Origin: Pseudomonas sp. 10-1B
GTDB lineage: Bacteria > Pseudomonadota > Gammaproteobacteria > Pseudomonadales > Pseudomonadaceae
Length of the DNA: 64,000 nucleotides
Assembly (NCBI RefSeq): GCF_000935045.1
Contig: NZ_JYKS01000036.1
Coordinates: forward strand, 1 to 64,000
Direction of reading: 5' to 3'
The position numbers and the translations under genes were made by a program. Positions 1-8,523 of the stretch are shown here, in pieces; within the stretch, counting starts at the first letter, position 1, and the number at the start of each line of letters is the position of its first letter. Under the pieces are notes generated by a model that saw only the letters and a list, made by a program, of their open reading frames with translations, did no database searches and was not told where the DNA came from.

Positions 1-262
1 GGCTTGCCTGTTTCCACAGAACCTACACAGAGCTCAAGGCCTGCGCTGCACCTGTGGAAGCTGACTGGCCTGTTTCCACAGAACCTACACAGAGCTCAAG
101 GCCTGCGCTGCACCTGTGGAAGCTGACTGGCCTGTTTCCACAGAACCTACACAGAGCTCAAAGCTTGCGCTGAACTTGTGGAAGCTGGCTTGCCTGTTTC
201 CAAAGAACCTACACAGGGCTCAAGGCCTGCGCTGAACTTGTGGGAGCTGGCTTGCCGGCGAT
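1..262. repeat. 62-bp tandem repeat array, at least four units
   Basis: Units begin at about 7, 69, 131 and 193, exactly 62 bp apart; the array runs off the left edge. The first two units are almost identical and the third and fourth diverge slightly. Each unit carries a TTTCCACAG...CTGTGGAAGCTG inverted pair around a linker of the type CTCAAGGCCTGCGCTG. The same linker type and arms occur in the ordinary REP pair at 40266-40418, so the array looks like a REP pair that expanded in tandem. It lies downstream of hldE. Confidence 0.9.
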
Positions 263-263
263 T

Positions 264-280
264 GGGCCGCAAAGCGGCCC
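264..280 (-). terminator. Hairpin downstream of hldE
   Basis: GGGCCGC and GCGGCCC arms of 7 bp around a 3-nt loop lie 8 bp beyond the hldE stop. There is no clear U-tract, so it may be a weak or factor-assisted terminator. The same hairpin recurs beside several REP blocks in this window. Confidence 0.45.
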
Positions 281-288
281 CGGCTTTA

Positions 289-1710
289 TCAGTTCTTGCG
301 AATCTTCTCGACAATCGCCGTGGTCGAGCTGTTCTCGACCAGCCCCAGCACCTTCACGGTGCCGCCGTAGGCCTTGACGATATCCGCCCCCACCACCTGG
401 TCGATGCCATAGTCGCCACCCTTGACCAGCACATCCGGCTTGACCTGGCTCAGCAGGTTCTCCGGCGTGCCCTCCGGGAAGCTGATCACCCAGTCCACCG
501 CGCCCAGCCCGGCCAGTACGGCCATGCGCCGGTCTACGCTGTTGATCGGCCGACCCGGCCCTTTCAGGCGGCTGACCGAGGCGTCGTCGTTGACCGCGAC
601 AATCAGCCGGTCGCCCTGGGCGCGCGCCTGCTCCAGGTAGGTGACATGCCCGGCATGCAAGATGTCGAAGCAGCCGTTGGTGAAGACGATCTTCTCTTTG
701 TGCGCCCGCGCGTCATCGATGGCCAGCAGCAGTTGCTCCAGGCCCAGCACACCGCGCTCGGAACCTTCCTCACGCTGGATGGCCCGGCGCAGTTCAGGGG
801 CGCTGATTGCAGCGGTACCCAACTTGCCGACCACGATACCCGCCGCCAGGTTGGCCAGGGCCACCGCGTGGGGCATGTCCTCGCCGGCGGCGATGGCCGC
901 GGCCAAGGTGGAAATGACGGTATCGCCGGCACCCGTCACATCGAACACTTCGCGTGCCCGTGCCGGCAGGTGCAGCGCCGGCTGGCCAGTGCGCAGCAGG
1001 GTCATGCCGTGCTCGCCACGGGTTACCAGCAAGGCGCCCAGGTCCAGGTCCTGCAGCAGTTGCAGGCCCTTGGCGACCAGCTCGGCCTCATCGGCGCAAC
1101 GGCCGACGATGGTCTCGAACTCGCTGAGGTTCGGGGTGATCAGGCTGGCGCCGCGATAGATGGAAAAGTCCCTGCCCTTGGGGTCGGCCAGCACCGGAAT
1201 GCCCTTGGCTCGCGCCGCCTGGATCAGGCTCTGGTGGTTTTTCAGCGCGCCCTTGCCGTAGTCGGACAGGACCAGCACCTTGACGCCCTCGAGCAGGCTG
1301 TCGACCTCGGCACCCAGCGACAGCGGATCGGTGGCGAACGGCTCTTCGAAATCGATGCGCAGCAACTGCTGGTGACGGCTCATGACCCGCAGCTTGACGA
1401 TGGTCGGCTGGTGCGCAATGCGCTGGAACACCGAGCGCACGCCAGCGGCCTGCAAGCTGTTGGTCAGGCTGTCGGCGGCCTCGTCCTGGCCGGTGACGCC
1501 GATCAGCGACGCCGGTGCGCCCAGGGCGGCGATGTTCAAGGCAACGTTGGCCGCGCCGCCGGGGCGATCCTCGATCTGATCGACCTTGACCACCGGCACT
1601 GGCGCTTCAGGCGAGATACGCGAAGTACCGCCATGCCAGTAGCGGTCGAGCATGACATCGCCGACCACCAGTACCGGGGCTTGATCGAAACGCGGCATGG
1701 ACAACTTCAT
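289..1710 (-). CDS. hldE: Bifunctional heptose-7-phosphate kinase / heptose-1-phosphate adenylyltransferase
   Basis: HldE (RfaE) phosphorylates D-glycero-beta-D-manno-heptose 7-phosphate and later adenylylates the 1-phosphate, giving ADP-heptose for the LPS inner core; it is cytosolic. The 473-aa product has an N-terminal ribokinase-like domain (GGAANVA at 51-57, GAGDT at 260-264) and a C-terminal nucleotidyltransferase domain (GCFDILHAGH at 346-355 with the HxGH motif). Both active sites look intact and the length is normal. I chose the ATG at 1710, which gives the usual MKLSMPRF N-terminus, rather than an upstream in-frame codon at 1755. It is the last gene of the minus-strand LPS block, about 130 bp after msbA. 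Confidence 0.97.
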   Translation of the reverse strand: MKLSMPRFDQAPVLVVGDVMLDRYWHGGTSRISPEAPVPVVKVDQIEDRPGGAANVALNIAALGAPASLIGVTGQDEAADSLTNSLQAAGVRSVFQRIAHQPTIVKLRVMSRHQQLLRIDFEEPFATDPLSLGAEVDSLLEGVKVLVLSDYGKGALKNHQSLIQAARAKGIPVLADPKGRDFSIYRGASLITPNLSEFETIVGRCADEAELVAKGLQLLQDLDLGALLVTRGEHGMTLLRTGQPALHLPARAREVFDVTGAGDTVISTLAAAIAAGEDMPHAVALANLAAGIVVGKLGTAAISAPELRRAIQREEGSERGVLGLEQLLLAIDDARAHKEKIVFTNGCFDILHAGHVTYLEQARAQGDRLIVAVNDDASVSRLKGPGRPINSVDRRMAVLAGLGAVDWVISFPEGTPENLLSQVKPDVLVKGGDYGIDQVVGADIVKAYGGTVKVLGLVENSSTTAIVEKIRKN

Positions 1711-1807
1711 GGGCAACCCATATGAAAATAATGAACAGGGGCAGGATATTAGCACAGGGTAGACGACGGCTTTATGGCCAGATCATCCCCGGAAAATTCC
1801 CGTGACA

Positions 1808-1830
1808 ATCGGGGCCGTGACGGCCCCGAT
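1808..1830 (-). terminator. Perfect 10-bp hairpin after msbA
   Basis: ATCGGGGCCG and CGGCCCCGAT surround a 3-nt loop, 10 bp beyond the msbA stop and about 100 bp before hldE. The following bases are not a strong U-tract. It could be an attenuator between msbA and hldE rather than a full terminator. Confidence 0.5.
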
Positions 1831-1840
1831 CAAGGAGGGT

Positions 1841-3649
1841 TCAGGTGATATCGGCCTTGGCCGGCTCATCCAGGCCCATGGCATGCAGGCGGGCATAATG
1901 GCCATTGGCCGCGAGCAGCTCGGCATGGGTGCCACGCTCCACCAGGCGGCCCTGGTCCATGACCAGGATCTGGTCAGCCTTCTCGATGGTCGACAGGCGG
2001 TGGGCGATCACCAAGGTGGTGCGCCCCTCCATCACATGGTCGAGGGCAGCCTGGATGTGCCGTTCGGACTCGGTATCCAGCGCCGAGGTGGCTTCGTCGA
2101 GGATCAGCAGCGGCGCGTTTTTCAACAGCGCCCGGGCGATTGCCAGGCGCTGGCGCTGGCCACCGGACAGCAGCACGCCGTTTTCACCTACTTCGGTATC
2201 GAAGCCTTTTGGCAAGCGGTCGACGAACTCCTTGGCGTAGGCATCGGCCGCCGCAGCCTCGATATCTGCGCGCGGGGCGCCGGCCAGGTCGCCATAGGCG
2301 ATGTTGTTGGCCACGGTGTCGTTGAACAAAGTGACGTGCTGGGTTACCTGCGACACGTGACGGCGCAGGTTGCGCAGGCGATAGTTCTCGATCTCCACGC
2401 CGTCGAGCAGGATCTGCCCCTGATCATGGTGATAGAAGCGCGGGATCAGCGCCGCCAGGGTCGATTTGCCGCTGCCGGAGCGGCCGACCAGGGCGATCAT
2501 CTGCCCAGGCTCTGCAACGAAGCTGATATCGCTCAGCACTTCGCGCTCGGTGCCCGGGTAAGTGAAGCTCAGGTTGCGCACTTCCAGGCGCCCTTGCACC
2601 CGCTCTTTCTCAACGGTGCCGGTGTCCACTTCAGGCTGTTCGTCCAGCTGCTCGAAGATGCTTTCGGCACCTGCCAGGCCCTTCTGGATGGTCGAGCTGA
2701 CTTCCGACAACTGGCGAATCGGCTTGGGCAGCAGGCCAGCGGCGGTGATGTAGGCCACCAGGTCACCGGCGGTGGACTCACCACGCAGGAACAGCACCAG
2801 GAACATCAACGCAGCCATGGCGCTGTAGATCACCAGCTGCAGCATCGGCGTATACAGCGAGCCGGTCTTGGTCATGCGCAGTTGCTTGTCGGTGTTGCTC
2901 TGGCTGGCCTTGCCGAAACGCCGCTCCTCGTAGGCCTCGCCACCAAAGCTGCGCACCACGCGGTAACCCTGGATGGTTTCCGAGGCGACGTGGGTGACGT
3001 CGCCCATGGCCACCTGGATCTTCTTGCTCTGCTTGCGGAATTTCTTGCTGGCGACGCTGACCATCACCGCGATCACCGGCAGGATGGCGACCATCACCAG
3101 GGTCAGGTGCCAGTTCATCCACAGCAGGTAGGCGAACAGGAACACCACGGTCAGGCCTTCACGGATCACCACCTTGATCGCATCGGTGGCAGCACCGGTG
3201 ACCATGGTCACGTTGAAGGTGATGCGCGAAATCAGGTGCCCGGAGTTGTGGTTGTCGAAGTAGCGGTTAGGCAACACCAGCAACTTGTTGAACAACTCCA
3301 CACGCAGGTCGTGCACCAGGCACAGGGAAACCTTGGCCAGGAAATAGTTACCGAGGAACGAACCCAGGCCCTGCCATGCGGCAATCAGGATGATCAGCAG
3401 CGGCACCGCCTGCAGCAATTGCAGGTCGCGCAGGTATGGGACGGTGGGGAACAACACCGCCTCGGGGTTGCTCAGCCCATCGACGAAATACTTGAGAATG
3501 CCGGCCAGCATCGGCTGGGTGGAGGCAAAGATCACGAAACCGACAATGCTCAGCAGGAAAATGCCGACATAGGGTTTCACATAACTCAGCAGCCGGAAGT
3601 AGATCTTCAGGCTGGAGGTGTGCTCCGCCGGTCGCGGTGTTTCGGCCAT
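1841..3649 (-). CDS. msbA: Lipid A export ATP-binding/permease protein MsbA
   Basis: MsbA is an inner-membrane ABC half-transporter that flips lipid A-core to the periplasmic face, working as a homodimer. The 602-aa product has an N-terminal six-helix membrane domain (about 20-320) and a C-terminal ATPase: Walker A GRSGSGKST at 389-397, signature LSGGQ at 494-498, Walker B LLILDEA at 514-520. All ATPase motifs are complete and the length is standard. It follows waaL on the same strand with a 15-bp gap, so the two are probably co-transcribed. Confidence 0.97.
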   Translation of the reverse strand: MAETPRPAEHTSSLKIYFRLLSYVKPYVGIFLLSIVGFVIFASTQPMLAGILKYFVDGLSNPEAVLFPTVPYLRDLQLLQAVPLLIILIAAWQGLGSFLGNYFLAKVSLCLVHDLRVELFNKLLVLPNRYFDNHNSGHLISRITFNVTMVTGAATDAIKVVIREGLTVVFLFAYLLWMNWHLTLVMVAILPVIAVMVSVASKKFRKQSKKIQVAMGDVTHVASETIQGYRVVRSFGGEAYEERRFGKASQSNTDKQLRMTKTGSLYTPMLQLVIYSAMAALMFLVLFLRGESTAGDLVAYITAAGLLPKPIRQLSEVSSTIQKGLAGAESIFEQLDEQPEVDTGTVEKERVQGRLEVRNLSFTYPGTEREVLSDISFVAEPGQMIALVGRSGSGKSTLAALIPRFYHHDQGQILLDGVEIENYRLRNLRRHVSQVTQHVTLFNDTVANNIAYGDLAGAPRADIEAAAADAYAKEFVDRLPKGFDTEVGENGVLLSGGQRQRLAIARALLKNAPLLILDEATSALDTESERHIQAALDHVMEGRTTLVIAHRLSTIEKADQILVMDQGRLVERGTHAELLAANGHYARLHAMGLDEPAKADIT

Positions 3650-3664
3650 TATCGAGCTCGCTGT

Positions 3665-4840
3665 TCAGGTTGAACCGGCAATTTTACCACAGGCGTCATT
3701 TTCGGCACGCCCCCATGGCAGCATCATCGCCAAGCCCACCGGCAGCCAGCTGATAAACCATTCGGCACGTGGCGTACCGGTGAGGCTGGCGGCATCGAAC
3801 TGCATGGCCAGCGTCGAGTACACCCAGAAGCCCAGCAGGACCTTACCGAACAGTGTGGCGCGCGCGCGCACGATTTCACCCAGGGTGTAAAGCCACACCA
3901 TTACCCATAGCAGCATACCGGGCAAGCCCACCTCCACCGCGATGTGGGTGAACATGTTGTGGGTGTGATCGAAGCGTCTGCCCACGGCGCTCACGTCGTA
4001 GGCAGCCCCCAGGCCCAGGCCGGTCCAGGGATGCGCGGCAATCATGTCCACCACCGCATGGAAGATTTCCGGCCGGTAGGACGAACCGCGCCTGGCGATC
4101 AGGTCGTAAACGAAATAGAAGGCCAGGCCGGTGGCAATGGCTGCCAGAATGGAAAACACCCGGCTGTGGCGGTCGCGGAACCACAGCGGCGCCATGATCA
4201 CGGTGAGCACCAGGGCCAGAACCGCCCCACGGCTCTGGCTGAGCATGGCAAATGCACCCAGGCACGCCAACGCCGCCAGCCACAATAACTGCATGCCGCG
4301 CTGCCGCGGCGGCTCGTAGAGCAGGAAGAGCACGGCAGAGCCGATCACATAGGCGCCCAGGATGGGGTGCGAGATTTCGCCAATGCCAGCCAGGCGGGCC
4401 AGCAACGATTGCCCTTGCAAACCATAGAAGTTGATGACCGAAACCAACGCGGCAATGGCCAGCAGACCGCTGCCGAGCAGCAGCAACTGGCGAATGCGGG
4501 CCAGGCCAAGCTGGGCCAGCAGGGGGAACGCCAGCAGGAACACCAGAATGTAGACCAGGCGTTTGATCTCACGCCCAGGGTCTTCTGCGGGCGACCAGAC
4601 CAGGCTCAGCCCGCACCATGCCAACAGCAGCAGCACACTCCCCCACAGCGCCGGCTGACGCCTCCAGGCTTGCGCCAGCACCTGCCGGGCGGACCACGCC
4701 AGTACCAGGGTTGGCAGCCACAGGAACAGCACCAGGCCCTGCTGATAAACCTTGTTGCTCGGTGCCAAGGCAATCGCCGCCAGGAACCAGACCAGCCCCA
4801 ACCCCAACCAGGCCCGAGCCCAGTTTTTTTGATACAACAT
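3665..4840 (-). CDS. waaL: O-antigen ligase family protein (WaaL-like)
   Basis: This polytopic inner-membrane protein of 391 aa has about ten hydrophobic segments and a large periplasmic loop containing RGSSYRPEIF, HPWTGLGLG and FDHTHNMFTH. That arrangement is typical of Wzy_C/O-antigen ligases, where conserved Arg and His residues of the loop are needed for joining O-polysaccharide to lipid A-core. The ATG at 4840 is chosen because GGGGGAAAGG lies directly upstream; an in-frame codon at 4873 has no such site. Position beside msbA and core glycosyltransferases supports ligase over polymerase, but the two families are hard to tell apart by sequence alone. Confidence 0.85.
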   Translation of the reverse strand: MLYQKNWARAWLGLGLVWFLAAIALAPSNKVYQQGLVLFLWLPTLVLAWSARQVLAQAWRRQPALWGSVLLLLAWCGLSLVWSPAEDPGREIKRLVYILVFLLAFPLLAQLGLARIRQLLLLGSGLLAIAALVSVINFYGLQGQSLLARLAGIGEISHPILGAYVIGSAVLFLLYEPPRQRGMQLLWLAALACLGAFAMLSQSRGAVLALVLTVIMAPLWFRDRHSRVFSILAAIATGLAFYFVYDLIARRGSSYRPEIFHAVVDMIAAHPWTGLGLGAAYDVSAVGRRFDHTHNMFTHIAVEVGLPGMLLWVMVWLYTLGEIVRARATLFGKVLLGFWVYSTLAMQFDAASLTGTPRAEWFISWLPVGLAMMLPWGRAENDACGKIAGST

Positions 4841-4940
4841 CCTTTCCCCCGATGAATCAAAGACACCATCCATGGTGCTACAGCATTATTTTCGGCATTA
4901 TTGCCGGTCATTTTGCTCGCCAGACGACAAGGCTCTATTC

Positions 4941-5546
4941 ATGCAATGCTCCCGGCTCACCCAGATCGACTTCGATCAGCTGACACTCGGCGCACAGGTG
5001 CTTGAGGCAGACAGCCATGGCGCCAAAGTCTACCTGCTCGCAGATGGTAATTTCCTCAAGGTTTTTCGTCGCAAGCGGCTGATTTCATCTGCACTGTTGC
5101 GCCCTTACTCGCAGCGCTTCGTCGATAACGCCGCGCGCCTGGCACAACTGGGCATCCCCACTCTCGAGGTGATCAGCCAGCACAAGCTCGACCTGCCAGG
5201 CCGTACCGCCGTGCTGTATCGCCCGCTGCCAGGGCGCACCTTGCTGCAGATGTCGCGTGATGAAGGCTTCAGCTGGGACACTTACCTGCCGCGCCTGATC
5301 GAACTGATCCAGCAACTGCACCGTAGCGGTGTGTACTTCCGTTCGCTGCATCTGGGCAATGTGGTGGTTACCCCCGACCAGCGCCTGGGCCTGATCGACG
5401 TGGCCGACATGCGCTTCCTGCGCCCGCCGCTGTCGGCACGCATGATCCGTCGCAACGTGCAGCACATGGTGCGCTACATCGAACGGGAGAAGCTGGGCGA
5501 CCGGTTCCCCCTCGCTGCTTTCGAGGCAGCCCTGCTGGCGCGCTGA
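4941..5546 (+). CDS. Kinase-like LPS-cluster protein ('toluene tolerance' type)
   Basis: This 201-aa protein shows a reduced protein-kinase-like core: a candidate ATP-binding lysine in FLKVF (K40), a catalytic-loop-like SLHLGN (H137, N140), and IDVADMRF (D153/D156) in the place of the DFG Asp. This pattern is known from the WaaP/Kdo-kinase and aminoglycoside phosphotransferase superfamily. Related pseudomonad genes are annotated as toluene tolerance proteins. Acting as a core-sugar kinase is inference from motifs and location. The ATG at 4941 follows AAGG at 8 nt; an upstream in-frame start would add 23 residues. It is the only plus-strand gene in the LPS block and its stop is 3 nt from the stop of the convergent glycosyltransferase gene. 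Confidence 0.75.
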   Translation: MQCSRLTQIDFDQLTLGAQVLEADSHGAKVYLLADGNFLKVFRRKRLISSALLRPYSQRFVDNAARLAQLGIPTLEVISQHKLDLPGRTAVLYRPLPGRTLLQMSRDEGFSWDTYLPRLIELIQQLHRSGVYFRSLHLGNVVVTPDQRLGLIDVADMRFLRPPLSARMIRRNVQHMVRYIEREKLGDRFPLAAFEAALLAR

Positions 5547-5549
5547 GTA

Positions 5550-6641
5550 TCAGCTGCGCAGCAGGCTCTGCGAGCCGTTGCGAAATGCCTGCCAGGCCTG
5601 CTCCGGAGCCAGCGCCTGGCGCTGCCGGGCAGCCACCGCCGGGGCACTGAGCGCCGTACAATGCGCGATCGCCTCGGCCCAGGCGCACTCATCGGCAACG
5701 GGCAGGTAGCCGCCGGTATCCTGCAGTTGTTCGCGGAATACTTGCAGGTCGCTGCACACTACCGGCACATCGGCCATCACCGCCTCCTGCACCACCAGCC
5801 CCAGGCCTTCGGAGCGCGAAGGTACCAACAGCCAATCGAAGGCCCGGTACAACTGTTGCAGATCTTCGCGGTGACCGCACAGGTGGACGCACCCGGCCAG
5901 GCCCAACGCATCGACTCGTGCCTGCAGCATGGCGTGTTGCGGGCCTTCGCCGATGATCGCCAAGTGCAGGTCCGGTTGCTGCGCACGGGCCTTGGCGAAT
6001 GCCTCGATCAGCATCTCGAAGCCCTTGCTCTCCACCAGGCGCCCCACCGCGCCCAGCATCATCCCGGCTGCCTGTGGCAACTGCAGCGCCTGCCTGGCCT
6101 TGTCCCGGCTCAACAACGGTTCGACGAAAGCCAGCGGGTCGAGCGCCATGCGCAGGGTTTGCACTGGCCTGCCCAAGTCACGCTGCAGCGACTCGGCCAA
6201 GGTCCCCGACACCGCCGCGATGCCCAGACGCTCGACCGGGAGCATACGCAACAGGCGAATATCGCTGGCGCTCAAGTGCGTCTTGCCATGGAACAGCACC
6301 TTGGCGCGCACCTCGGGAATCTGCTGCAACAACGGCAGCACCAGGCGTGCGACACCAATACCATCGAGCAGGACGACTTCAGCCTTGGCTTCGGCCAGCG
6401 CCTTGCGCAAACGCATGCGCAACCACGGCCGCAGCAGACGCCACAGGTGCCGCCCTTTCAGCGCGCGTGGCGGCATATGCCACTCCCGGGTCGAACCGAG
6501 CCCACAACAGAGCCCGCTACCCAGCAGCAGCCAGTTACTGATCCGGGCATCGGCACCCGCATGCGACAGCACCTGCCGATGCACCTTATGGATGGACATG
6601 TACGGCGTTCCACCCGCCCACATCATATTGACGATGTTCAT
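5550..6641 (-). CDS. Glycosyltransferase family 4-type, LPS core
   Basis: This 363-aa GT-B-fold enzyme carries the donor-binding signature SEGLGLVVQEAVMADVPVV at about 272-290 and an N-terminal Rossmann-like region with GGTPY. It should transfer a sugar from a nucleotide-sugar donor onto the LPS core at the cytoplasmic face. The ATG at 6641 is preceded by GGAGAGGG. In P. aeruginosa the equivalent interval between waaL and dnpA holds wapR and PA5001 (ssg); this protein resembles the latter class, but I do not assign a symbol. It lies 37 bp downstream of the GT2 gene, same strand. Confidence 0.85.
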   Translation of the reverse strand: MNIVNMMWAGGTPYMSIHKVHRQVLSHAGADARISNWLLLGSGLCCGLGSTREWHMPPRALKGRHLWRLLRPWLRMRLRKALAEAKAEVVLLDGIGVARLVLPLLQQIPEVRAKVLFHGKTHLSASDIRLLRMLPVERLGIAAVSGTLAESLQRDLGRPVQTLRMALDPLAFVEPLLSRDKARQALQLPQAAGMMLGAVGRLVESKGFEMLIEAFAKARAQQPDLHLAIIGEGPQHAMLQARVDALGLAGCVHLCGHREDLQQLYRAFDWLLVPSRSEGLGLVVQEAVMADVPVVCSDLQVFREQLQDTGGYLPVADECAWAEAIAHCTALSAPAVAARQRQALAPEQAWQAFRNGSQSLLRS

Positions 6642-6678
6642 GGGCCCTCTCCCGCTCATGACAGATGGGACAGCGACT

Positions 6679-7452
6679 TCATTGAACAAAAATGGTGATT
6701 CCCATACCGATCAAGGCACCTACCACCAGCGTCAATGCCAGCTTTATCCGATCACGTTGACGACGTTTGGCCTTGCGCTCCACCTCGATGGGCAAGGTCA
6801 CGTGATTATCGAATCCAGTGTGCAATACTGCGTCACCCTCCAAGGTGACCGCTGTCAGATTTAACTCAGCATAACGCCGGGAAAGCGCCTTTTCTCCAGC
6901 ATAGGCGGCAAATGGCGCGCAGCGCTGGTAATCGCTCAAGCGACGCAAGCCAGGGTTGAGCGAAAACGCCTGCCACTCGGCCTTGTCGGACAGCAGCGGG
7001 TAACAAGGCACACCAGCGATTACCTGGCGATCCCCCAGGTGAATGTAAGGGCTGTGCACGGCCAGGTCGTGGGCATGGCTGCGCAGCCACACCTGCAATA
7101 GGTTGGGGCTGACCGCCAGGATGGCCCGGGAGTCTTCGACGAAGCCCTGGCGATAGAAGTGCCAGTCATCCTCGCAGTGGAAGATGTAAGGCGTCTTGAC
7201 GTGGCTGTAGGCCAGGTCGATAGACGGCAACTGGCCGAGCTTGGGCCGGTTGACGAACACCTTGCAGTGCGGTTTCCAGTGCTCCGGCACGGCGGCATGC
7301 ACGGCATCGTCACCGGAATCTTCGGTGATGAGTACTTCGCGAATGGGCGCGGTGTTGTAGCGATCGAAACTCTCAAGGGTGCCTTTGAGCAGATCGAACC
7401 GCCCACAACTGGTCACGACAAGCGTAACGTCACTCTCATTTGAAAAGCGCAC
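6679..7452 (-). CDS. Glycosyltransferase family 2-type with C-terminal membrane anchor
   Basis: This 257-aa protein begins with a GT-A nucleotide-sugar fold (VTLVVTSCGRFD at 9-20) and has an acidic metal-binding motif in HCEDDWHFY (EDD at 94-96). A hydrophobic helix at about 237-256 at the extreme C-terminus probably anchors it to the inner membrane. The start is a GTG at 7452 with a strong GGAGGGAG upstream. It is likely a core or outer-core sugar transferase; the acceptor cannot be read from sequence. Confidence 0.82.
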   Translation of the reverse strand: MRFSNESDVTLVVTSCGRFDLLKGTLESFDRYNTAPIREVLITEDSGDDAVHAAVPEHWKPHCKVFVNRPKLGQLPSIDLAYSHVKTPYIFHCEDDWHFYRQGFVEDSRAILAVSPNLLQVWLRSHAHDLAVHSPYIHLGDRQVIAGVPCYPLLSDKAEWQAFSLNPGLRRLSDYQRCAPFAAYAGEKALSRRYAELNLTAVTLEGDAVLHTGFDNHVTLPIEVERKAKRRQRDRIKLALTLVVGALIGMGITIFVQ

Positions 7453-7518
7453 CGGACTCCCTCCGCATTGCGACTATCGACTTTCCGTACCCGCTCCGTA
7501 GGCACGAAAGTTCTTGTG

Positions 7519-8475
7519 TTAGATGCCCAGCTTCAGGCGCAGCCGCTGCCATGCAGACAACGGCGGATGGGGCCTGAGCGCCGGGCGCATGTGGTCGACG
7601 ATGCTACGTCCAACTGCCCCGAAACTGAAACGGGAAACCGCCAGATTGCGGCCATTTTCTGCGATCTGCAATGCCAGCGCAGGCTCCGCGCGCAAACGCC
7701 GGAGTTTTTCCTGAAGGGTCGGGATGCTGTCATACAACACCACGTTATGCATGTCCTGCAGGCCCAGCGCACGGTTCTCTTCCTCGCCCTGGTCGTATGC
7801 CAGCAAGACACAGCCACAGGCCATGGCTTCGAAGTTCTTGATCATGTATTCGCCCATGCCGACATCGGCACTGACGAAGAAGCGAATACGGTTGAGCGTG
7901 TTGCAGTAGTCCTCACCCGACTTGGTGCGGGTCACCACCAGGTTCTCGACCCGCCCCAGTTCGTCCAGCAGCGCCTTGCGACCGCTGTAGGCAACGCTGT
8001 TGGTGCTGCCGACGAAGGCCAGTTCGATATCACGCTCACGCCCTTGGTCGGCCAGCAACTGCTCGTCGTAGCCCTTGGGTACGAACACCGCATCGAAACC
8101 TTCCTGGCGCAGGCGCTCGCTGACCATGTAGCCGGAGCTGATCACCCGCGCCCAGGGCAGCTGGCGGTAATGGGCGCTGAACTTGCCGGTGTACTTGCAG
8201 GGGATATAGTTCTGGTAGGCGTCGTGTTCGAGGATGACCAGATTCGGCACGGTGCGGATAAAGGCCACCTGGCGGATCTCCTGCTTGAAGCGCAGGAAGA
8301 ACACGATGCGGTCATAGCGCTCGACCTGTACCTCGCGCTTGAAATAACGGCGCAGGTTGCGTTGGTCTTCGCTGGTCAGCCAGCGCAGGTCGCACTCGCA
8401 GTTGGCCGCGACGCCATCGTACAGGCGGTCGAGAATCGCCCGCTGTTCCTTCTGCACCAGAAATAGGACTTTCAT
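7519..8475 (-). CDS. Glycosyltransferase (GT-B, glycan-modifying 'spore maturation CgeB'-like)
   Basis: This 318-aa protein ends in a Glyco_trans_1-like domain with NFEAMACGCVLLAYD at about 209-223, the acidic/Gly-rich nucleotide-sugar contact seen in CgeB-type enzymes. MKVLFLVQKEQR at the N-terminus is a typical first Rossmann strand. The ATG at 8475 has AAGGAA just upstream. It sits between dnpA (48 bp upstream) and the GT2 gene on the same strand. Specific sugar and linkage are unknown. Confidence 0.78.
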   Translation of the reverse strand: MKVLFLVQKEQRAILDRLYDGVAANCECDLRWLTSEDQRNLRRYFKREVQVERYDRIVFFLRFKQEIRQVAFIRTVPNLVILEHDAYQNYIPCKYTGKFSAHYRQLPWARVISSGYMVSERLRQEGFDAVFVPKGYDEQLLADQGRERDIELAFVGSTNSVAYSGRKALLDELGRVENLVVTRTKSGEDYCNTLNRIRFFVSADVGMGEYMIKNFEAMACGCVLLAYDQGEEENRALGLQDMHNVVLYDSIPTLQEKLRRLRAEPALALQIAENGRNLAVSRFSFGAVGRSIVDHMRPALRPHPPLSAWQRLRLKLGI

Positions 8476-8523
8476 TGCGTTCCTTGGGCGCTCTGCGCCA
8501 TCGCGGTCAACCATGGGGCGTGC

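Noticed and set aside
1..262. Possible CRISPR array
   Set aside because: The units are continuous 62-bp repeats without unique spacers, and there are no cas genes.
178..1725. Long plus-strand open frame opposite hldE
   Set aside because: It is the shadow of hldE in GC-rich sequence. The translation is low-complexity (Gln, Ala, His, Asp) with no motif, while hldE on the other strand is complete.
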